Part shown: positions 35,801 through 45,400 of the stretch, piece after piece
Position numbering within the stretch: position 1 is the first letter of the stretch
Layout of the letters: the number at the start of each line of letters is the position of its first letter
NCBI RefSeq assembly: GCF_000485595.1
Contig: NW_014577200.1
Span: 161,546 to 211,423, forward strand
Direction of reading: 5' to 3'
Source: Priapulus caudatus
Taxonomy: Eukaryota; Priapulida; Priapulimorpha; Priapulimorphida; Priapulidae
DNA: 49,878 nucleotides
The notes under the pieces: model-generated
The model's database searches: none
Told to the model about the DNA's origin: nothing
The model's input: the letters and a program-made list of their open reading frames with translations, nothing else
Program-made: the position numbers and the translations under genes

Positions 35801-38800
35801 CGTGGTCACTCGCGACGCACGTCCGTGTCGATTATTTTGCGTCACAGTGTTCAACTCAGCGTCGGCACGTGTGTCGATATTTCGGCCACAGTGTCACTTC
35901 GCGAGAAGCGCGTCGTGTGTGGATATTTCGCGCACAGGTGTCACTGCCGTTCGCCACGTGCGTGTCGAATATTTCGTCACAGTGGTCACTCGCCGAAGGG
36001 TCGTGTGAGATATTGCGTCACAGGTGTCACTCGGCGTCGCACGTACGTGTCGACTATTTCGTCACAGTGGTCACTCGCGTCGCACGTTCGTGTCGATATT
36101 TCGTCACAGTGTCACTCGCGGTCGCACGTTCGTGTGGATATTTCGTCACTAGTCTGTCACTCGCGAATGTGTGTCGTGTGGTATTCGTCACAGTTGTGAC
36201 TCGCTGTCGCAGCGTCGTGCGATATTTCGTCACAGTGTCACGCGCGGGTCGCGTGGTGTCGATATTTCGTCACAGTAGATCACTCGCGGTCGATCCGCGT
36301 CGTTCTCGATATTTCGTCACAGTGGTGACTCGCGATGACGCGATCGTGTCGATACTTCGCGCAGACAGTTTCACTCAGCGTCGCACGTCGGTGTGCGATA
36401 TTTCGCACAGTGTCATGCTTTGTACGTAATCAGCTGAAAATACTGGACATTGGAAATTGAGATTTAGTCGTAGATGAACTGTTATCTCAAGCCATGTACA
36501 CATAGAAATAGTATCAGGAGTAAGGATAATAGGAACGATCTCATTATCTATCTATCTATCTATCTATCTCATTATCTGATCTATTATCTTACTCCCTGAA
36601 GTTATGCAAACCCCGGCCCACAAAAATATATTCATGAATCATATGAAAAACACGGGACAGAAGGGAGATTTTGTGCATTTTCGTGTTACAAATGACGGAC
36701 GCAATGGTCCATTTCAAAGACTTTGTTATGATATCGATTTGTGCAGTGACCTATACCTAGGTATCTATTTTGTGTCTAAGATATGTTACAAACGCTTACA
36801 CATGTGTGCGGTTTAGTGAACGCTTGTTTGATTTCTCGACATTAGACCAATAGGCTACATGGCAATCTTTTAATTTTTATTTAGCTCATTCTGAATAGTC
36901 AGATGCACGCTGTAAGAATCGCCATGATCGGTCGCGTCCGGTGCGAGCGTCAGCGGTCCGTCAACAGTCTTGGGACAAATCTTAAATGTCGATGTACGCG
37001 TCCGATATGGGGACGTGGGGGGGCGAGTATCGAAAACGAGTTGGGATGTTCGAAACTGGGGGTCAAAGGTCAAAAGGTCCGCACGCGCTCCTGTAAAGAA
37101 GGGGACAGAGTTCACGTCCTTATTGAAGGTTATAGGGACGAAATGCCGAATGCGGCAAAATCTAAACGGCGTCGAACTAGGCTTGTGATGAGTCCGGTGT
37201 ACAAGCGTCATGGTTTAGGAAAATCCATCACGCTTTGCCGAATTGGAGGTCACAGCGTCAAAATGTCAATGAGGCACAGCGGGCCAGATTTTAGACATTT
37301 CTGAGACATGGTCTGAGGATGCGATTGAAAACTTTTGTCTTCAGCGGTGACCTAGGATTTTTATGGCTTTATTAGAAAGGACCATGAAATGTAATTTAGG
37401 CTGACATGCGAAGAGTAAGTGTCGGATAACCTTGTAGACCTAAGGGGCGGGTTAAACATGGATTTCTTTACTGCTTAGAAAGAATTGACTGCAGGGTTTG
37501 CTAGTAGAATCTGTATACGATGCCTGGATGTAGGTGAGGCTCATGTGCACAGTGAAACTTTCAAAAGCTAATTGGGTTTTGAAGAAGTTTATGCTCCTTA
37601 ATGCGTCAGTTTAATTCTATGTGCCATTCTGTACTGGTCAGTGTGTTACCTGTAATGTTTGTTTTTTTTTTTCTATGCTCACTGCCTAGCTGGCCCTGCC
37701 AGTTGCCAGTGCATGATGGTGGTGGTACTGTGTAGTTTTTGCCTGCGTTTAATAGTTACAGGGTGGCAGCTCTATATTTCAGCCTGTAGGTTGCGTAGGT
37801 AAATGATGTCTGCTTACCTATTCTGTCTTGAAATAGTTGTTACTACTACGTACGGATGAGATTCCATCTTTAATCTGAAGACACTTAACGTACGCGGCCA
37901 TCTCGTGGCAACGTTTCTAACGATCCCAGACGAACATTCCTTTGAGAAGGTCCTTGATACACATCCCTGTGCCTTCCACTGTCCGGCATGTATGTGACCA
38001 CATTTGGGGCATTAACAGGTGTTTACGATAGAATCCCCACCACTCCACACAGAGTCACCGCAGTAGACGTTAGACAATGAGCGGCTGTCGCTCCGCCGGC
38101 ACTTGTCTATGTCAATAATTCAGCGCACTTTTCTGTCTTATTCCCGTGTTACTATATGGACTGGTAATTTCACAAGTTTCTCTAATAACAGGACTTTACA
38201 GGGCATTAGTACTATACTCCGTTTACGGCTAGGTATGAACCTCTGTGTTTGCACTCTGACTGCAGTTTCTGTTGGTGCTGATTATCTTGCCATTACTGCG
38301 ACCCTGGTTGATGCTCTCGCGCTACTGCGGAAAGTACCGAAAGAGATAGCAATCAGAAACCAAATCCAGTAAACAAACATTGTAAATCGTGCATGTTTTG
38401 GTGGAATACGAGTTTCTAAGACATTTTATCGTTACTCTATACCAATTGCTGGTACTTAAGCAATAATGGTAGGTACCACAGCAGGGTTCTTCCTCGTGGC
38501 GCAACGGGGCGCGCTGCGCCCCGGTTTGGGAAAACTCCCCCGTGGTTCAATCGTTGCGCCCAGTATTAAAATACCTCGCTCGATTAATTCCACCACTAAT
38601 AAAAAGTTTGCCAGCGGAGGGAATCAATCAGTCAAGAATCCCATTCGACCAGGTACACCAGGCAGCGTGTATTGTTACCGTGCCCGCAGGCACCTTTTTG
38701 GGCAACAATACACAAGCACAAACAGTCAACCTGTCCAACACCCAACACTAGACCTGTTACCCGACTAGGCTATCTTAATATACAGAACCCAAATACCGTC

Positions 38801-39404
38801 TATTGTTTGAGTGACGATTTTACCGCAATTAATTAGTGGTAGGTAAAAAAACGCCCGCCGGACGCCCCCAGTATTCCCCCTCCCCCGTCNNNNNNNNNNN
38901 NNNNNNNNNNNNNNTGTGGCACGTGCAGGCATGCAACACACACGCGCACGCACACACGTGCACACAACCACACCACACACACACACACCACACACACATT
39001 GCAAGATTTACCTTGTCTCTCGACGTAAGAAACCTGGGATCATCGCTAAAAGCATCATTCGTCAATTGACTAAACCTTGTGCAATTTTTTTTGTTTCCAC
39101 TAACGAGCTGAACAAAATTGGACATGGTAGGCCGGCTTTTTTTAATCAAATTTTTTAAAATATTTTATTCTAACAATACTTGTTTTATACTTATAACAGT
39201 CCATATGACTTCAAAGTCAAATCAATGCATTAACCGATCGATATCACGTTGGGATTTTTTAATTAAAAAAAAATTTTTTTAATACAATATTTTTTGGCCA
39301 ATCACAATAAAAAGTTAGACACCCCCGGTTTAAAATGCGCATACATGCATGCACACACACGTGCACGTGCACGCGCATGCACACACACGCGCACGCACAC
39401 ACGT

Positions 39405-39452
<48 letters not shown>

Positions 39453-42400
39453 TGCAAGATTTTACCTTGTCTCTCGACGTAAGAAACCTGGGATCATCGC
39501 TAAAAGCATCACTCGCCAATTGACTAAACCTTGTGAATAGGTCAAGTAGCTGTTCTACATATTTCTCCGAATCCTATAAAGCAAAGAAATACCACTGTTG
39601 TAACGAATGTGAAGTTGCAAGATATATCATTGGCAATTGAATCTCGTATTCTCACAACTGATAATAAAGTAACCCCAGTTCGAAATAGTTAAACAAGTGC
39701 CGCGGAGCGACAGCGCTCATCTAACGTCTACTGCGGTGACCTCTGTGGTTGGACGTGGTGAGATTCTAGTAAACCCTGTTATGTCCCAAATGTGTTCACA
39801 TACACGCCTAAACAGTGGAATGCACAAGGGATGGTATCAGGAACCTTCTCAAAGGAATGTTCGTTGGGATCGTTATGAAAGTTGCCACGAGATGGCGGCG
39901 TACGTTTAAGTTGTCTTCAGATAATAGGATGGAAGCTCTCATCGTACGTAGTAGCAACAACTATTTGCAAAACAGAGTAGGTAAGCACTCATCCATTTTA
40001 CCTACGCAAAGCCTACAGGCTGCAAATTGCAATAGAGAGCTGCCACCTGTAAACCAATTAACGCAGGCAAAAACTACACAGTACATATCACCAACACATG
40101 CACTGGCAGTAGCCACTGCAGTGGCATACGTTACATGTAATCATACTGACAGTACAGAATGCCATAAGAAATTATACGATTTAAGGAGCATAAACCTTCT
40201 TCAAGCAAATTTAGCCTTTGAAATTTCAGTGTGACATTGTAGCCTCAGTACATCCCAGGCATGTATAGATTCTACTAGGCAACCCAGCAGTCCAATTCTT
40301 TCTAACACAGTAACAGTTAACAAATCCATGTTTAAATCCCTCCTCTTGAGGGGTCAAAGGTTATCAGACACTTACATGCTTCGCACGTCAGTGGAAGCAC
40401 ATTTCATGGTCCTTTCAATAAAGCCATAAAAATGCTAGGTCAACCGCTGAAACAAAAAAGTTTTCCAATCGCTCGTCACACCATGTCCTCAGAAATGTCT
40501 AAACATCTGCCCTGTGCCATTGACCTTGTGACCTCCAATTTCGCACATGATGGCTTTCTACCATTGAGTGATGCTACACCGACTATCACAGCCTAGGGTC
40601 GAGCCGTTGTTAATTTGTGCCGCAATTCTTGCATTTCCGTCCCTATACCTTAAGTTAAGGAGTGAATGTTCCCCCTTCTTTTTACACCTCTTGACCTTTG
40701 AGAGCTTTTGAGCGCTGCAGTGCGTTGCGACGATCCAACTCGTTTTCGGGATTACCCCCCACGTCCCGAATATCTTGACCGTACGTCGAGCGGTTAAGAT
40801 TTGTGCGCCAACTGTTGACGCGGACGGACGCTCGGACGGACGACGACGGACGATCATGCGGGATTCTACAAGCTGCATCTGACTATGTGCAGATGAGCTT
40901 AAAAAAAGCAAGCAATCACGTCATTGTCACATTTGCTTTTAGTCCAGTAAGTTAAGTGGCATTGCCTTTATGGCCTAAACAAAATTTTTGTTTTGTTTTC
41001 CACTAACGAGGCTGAAACAAGAATTGGACATGGTAGGCCGGCTTTTTTTTTAATCAAATTTTTTTAAATATTTTATTCTTAGACAATACTTGTTATACTT
41101 ATAACAGTCCATATGACTTTCAAAGTCAATCAATGCATTAACGATCGATATCAGCGTTGGGCGATTTTGTAATTAAAAAAAAATTTTTTTTAATAGCAAG
41201 TATTTTTTGGCCAATCACAATAAAAAGTTTAAGACACCCCGGTAAAGGAGGACGGTCGGTGCCCGTTAGCAGGAAACAAACGTGCTTTTTTAAGGCCTAA
41301 TGCAAATGTCATTTTCACATACTGAGGTTATCGAATTTGCTTGCCGGAAGTCATATCAGCCAGTCCCTGGCTGACTAATGTGTTCTTTCGAGGTCTTCCA
41401 GCATAGGTGTCGCGACATCCCATCTGGTACCCTAATCCATTAGCTAAAACATTAAGCTGTAATCCTGAAATAACATGGGGAAAAAGTTTAAAGGTCGGCC
41501 ATGCTTAATTGCAAGTGTATGAACAAACGACTATGACACTGTTATTAGGAGGTGTCGCTATTTTCTGTTGCATTAAGCTTGATATGGCCCTAGTCCATGT
41601 TAGTGAAGAAAAACTTGTCATCCGATTAAGAGAATCGCAGTAAACATATTTTCACTTGTAGCGTAATACAAGAATCGCATGTGAAATACCGCACGTTTGC
41701 TTACCAACTTACTGGTAAAACTATATGGCAGTTAACTCTGTATACAATGTTGTAAACATACTTTTCTGAAAATAATCTTTGGTTTTTAGCCAGTACAATG
41801 TCACTTATCCCTGTCAGTTTCATTCCCTTTAATCATCTCTGGGGCACCACTCTGCTTAGGATTGGCGCTCTTTGGAATTCTGGTCACAAGTACGTTGACA
41901 CTGGAACACCTGTTCAACTGTAAGATGGAAGACACAAATATACGAATAACACAAGGTATGCACCTAATGTGATGCAAATAATGTGTCCAAATATCTCTTA
42001 AGTCTTATGCTAATGTTGTGGGTTAAACAGTGGGATCACGATTGCTTTGTCCTTACGCGACAGATAGTAAGACTTGTCTAAATTTTTAGTGTTTGCTAAG
42101 ATTACCTTGGATATGTTTCCCTTATCATAGGTTGAACATGCTTAAATAATAAAACAAGTTAAAATAAAGCAGTAATTACGCCAGCAAACAGACGTTACAC
42201 TCCGTGCGTGTTTCCAAATATTTTCATATGCCCTGCCTGCTCTTCCTCCTTCAGGTGCCAAGTCTATAAAAATACAATGATTTGTCTATAGATGGCCACC
42301 GCCATCATAACAAATGTTGCACAATCGAGCGATTGACAAAACTATCAAACCATATACGACAGTGGAAGGCATGGTAAGTCTCTGACAAAGCATACACTGT

Positions 42401-45400
42401 TTCTTGGCAGGCAGCATACAGTGAAAGATTCTAGATTCTGATAATGTTTCCAGCAACGAACCTTTTGGCACAGAAACGTGACTACGTAAAAGGTATGATA
42501 AATAAAAGTACGCAAGCCGCATCGCCATGTAGTCTGAACTCCCAATCGCCCCTGTTTGAATTTCATCCTGGGGAGAACCCTGCACAGTGCCTCGCAATAC
42601 CGCAAATTTAGGCCGTTGATAAGCCAGTCATTTATTTGCACTACTGTTACATTGCAGTTGGATAGATAGTTTCAGGCAGCATTTAAATTTACTTCTATAA
42701 TAACAACCAATAGCAAGAACAAGTTGCAGGCCACACCTTCATTTGAATGTTATTATGAAATATTGTTTTTCTTAGGATGATGTTGATATGTACATGAAGC
42801 AGCCTGAGAATGAGACGGCAGATATTGCACTTCAAAAGTTGGATGAACAACACAAGAAATACAAGTTTATGGAGGTTAATCTAATGCAGAAAAAGAAGAG
42901 GTATATACATATGTTAAATATGTTACAGTGTATGCTTCTGTTATGCCAATTCTGTGAAAGTATATTGAAACTGTGAAGCGTAAGACATTTATGGGTGCAG
43001 TGGCTAAATTATATTTTTCTCCTACAGGTTGAAGCAGCAAGTACCCGACATAAAACAAACTCTAGATATCTTGCGGCATGTCAAGAAGAAAAAGGTAATT
43101 TTTGACGTGGGTTATAGTGAGAGTTTGAGCGAATGATCCCTTTATTACTGGTCAAGACAATCTCCACAAAAGTAGACAACAAATATGTATTTGTGGAAAG
43201 AACACGTATTTGTGTGAGTATATTCCATTTCATTCTATCGTTTCCTCAAGGAATCAGAAGAGTCGCTTAGTACAAGATTTCTACTTGCCGACCAGCTCTA
43301 CTGTCAAGCAGATGTCCCACCTACAGATAGAGTATGCTTGTGGCTAGGAGTAAGTGTATGATAGCACATATTATGTATGTAGTATAGCAAACCTGTTTGT
43401 GGTATGGCCAATCACTTATACTAAGTAAGTATAAGAGTTGAAAAGAGCACTGGTTAGTTCATTTGAAAATATACAAACATTCTTTTAAATGCAGAAACGT
43501 CCCGATTATCACCAAGCTAGTGAGTTGCAAATGCATGCTATCAAGAGCAGATAAAGAAGGAGAGCGTACAAGGGTAAAATGCTGAAACCATGCTGCAGTA
43601 TTAGTCGAATTAATAAACTTTTCCCGTTTTATTATCGTTTTCGGATTACCCCCCCACGTCCCGAATATCTTGACCGTACGTCGAGCGGTTAAGATTTGTG
43701 CCCAACTGTTGACGGACGGACGCTCGGACGGACGGACGGACGGACGATCATGCGATTCTACAAGCTGCATCTGACTATGTCAGATGAGCTAAAAAAGCAA
43801 GCATCACGTCATTCACATTTGCTTTTAGTCCATAAAGTTAATGTGCATTGCTTTATGGCCTAACAAAAATTTTTGTTTTGTTTCCACTAACGAGCTGAAC
43901 AAAATTGGACATGGTAGGCCGGCTTTTTTTAATCAAATTTTTTTAAATATTTTATTCTAACAATACTTGTTTTATACTTATAACAGTCCATATGACTTCA
44001 AAGTCAAATCAATGCATTAACCGATCGATATCACGTTGGGATTTTGTAATTAAAAAAAAAAATTTTTAATACAATATTTTTTGGCCAATCACAATAAAAA
44101 GTTTAGACACCCCGGTTTAAAATGGAGTCGGTCGGGTTAGCGGAAACAAACGTCTTTTTTTAAGGCCTAATGCAAATGTCATTTTCACATACTGAGGTTA
44201 TGAATTCTGCTGCGGAGTTCATATCAGCCAGTCCCTGGCTGACAATGTGTTCTTCGAGGTCCTTCAGCATGGGTGCGATCCCATCTGGTACCCTATCCAT
44301 TAGCTTAAACATTAGCTGTAATCCTGAAATAACATGGGAAAAAGTTAAAGGTTCGGCCATGCTAATTGCAAGTGTATGACAACCTATGACACTGTTATTG
44401 GAGGTGTCGCTATATTTCTGTTGCATTAGCTTGATATGGCCTTAGTCATGTTAGTGAGAAAAACCTTGTCATCCGATTAAGAGAATCCAGTAAACATATT
44501 TTCAACTTGTACGTAATACAGAATCGATGTGAAATACCACGTTCTTACCACTTATGTAAACTATTGGAGTTAACCTGTATACATGTTTAAACATACTTTC
44601 TGAAAAAATCTTTGGTTTTTAGCCAGTAAATGTCACTTACTGTCAGTTTCATTCCCTTTAATCATCTCTGCACACTCTGCTAGGATCTGCTCTTTGAATT
44701 CTGTCACAAGTACGTTGACACAACACTCTGTCAACTGTAATGAAGACACAAATATACGATAACACAAGTATGCACCTAATGTGATGGCAAATATGTGTCC
44801 AAATATCTCTAAGTCTTATGCTAATGTTGTGGTTTAAACAGTGGATCGACGATTGCTTTGTCTTACCGACATTAGTAAACTTTCTAATATTTTTAGTTTT
44901 GCTAAATTACCTTGGTATGTTTCCCTTATCATGGTTAACATGCTAATAATAAAACAAGTAAAATTAACAGTATTACCGCAGCAACAGACGTACATCCCGG
45001 TCGTGTTTCCAAATATTTCATTGCCCTCTGCTCTTCCTCCTTCAGTGCCAAGTCTATATAAAATACAATGACTTTGTCTATAGATGGCACCGCCATCATA
45101 ACAAAGTTGACAATCGAGCGATGACAACATCAACCAATACGACATGGAAGTATGTAAGTCTGACAAGATACACTGTTTCTGGCAGGCACATACAGTGAAA
45201 GATTCTAGATTCTGATAATGTTCAGCAACGAACCTTTTGCACAGAACGTGACTACGTAAGGTATGATAAATAAAGTACCAGCCCATCGCATGTAGTTCTG
45301 AACTCCATTAGCTTGAAGGTATAAAGGTGCCTTAGCCTTATAGAATGCCTCTGTTGCATCCATATACGATTTCTCAAAGTTCTCCTTGTAAATTTTTAGC

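Noticed and set aside
35760-36425. Possible CRISPR-like array
   Set aside because: Repeats are head-to-tail with no unique spacers, unit length drifts, and the context is an animal gene intron.
35684-36429. Overlapping long open frames (171 and 186 codons)
   Set aside because: They are translations of the 44-bp minisatellite; three frames are open at once, as expected for a stop-poor GC-rich repeat.
38466-38768. 100-codon plus-strand open frame
   Set aside because: No splice context or recognisable motif; it lies in a cullin-5 intron next to repeats. Kept only as unexplained sequence.
43350-43640. Search for the missing prefoldin 3' exons
   Set aside because: No frame with the expected hairpin and C-terminal helix sequence followed the donor at 43350 before the repeat begins.
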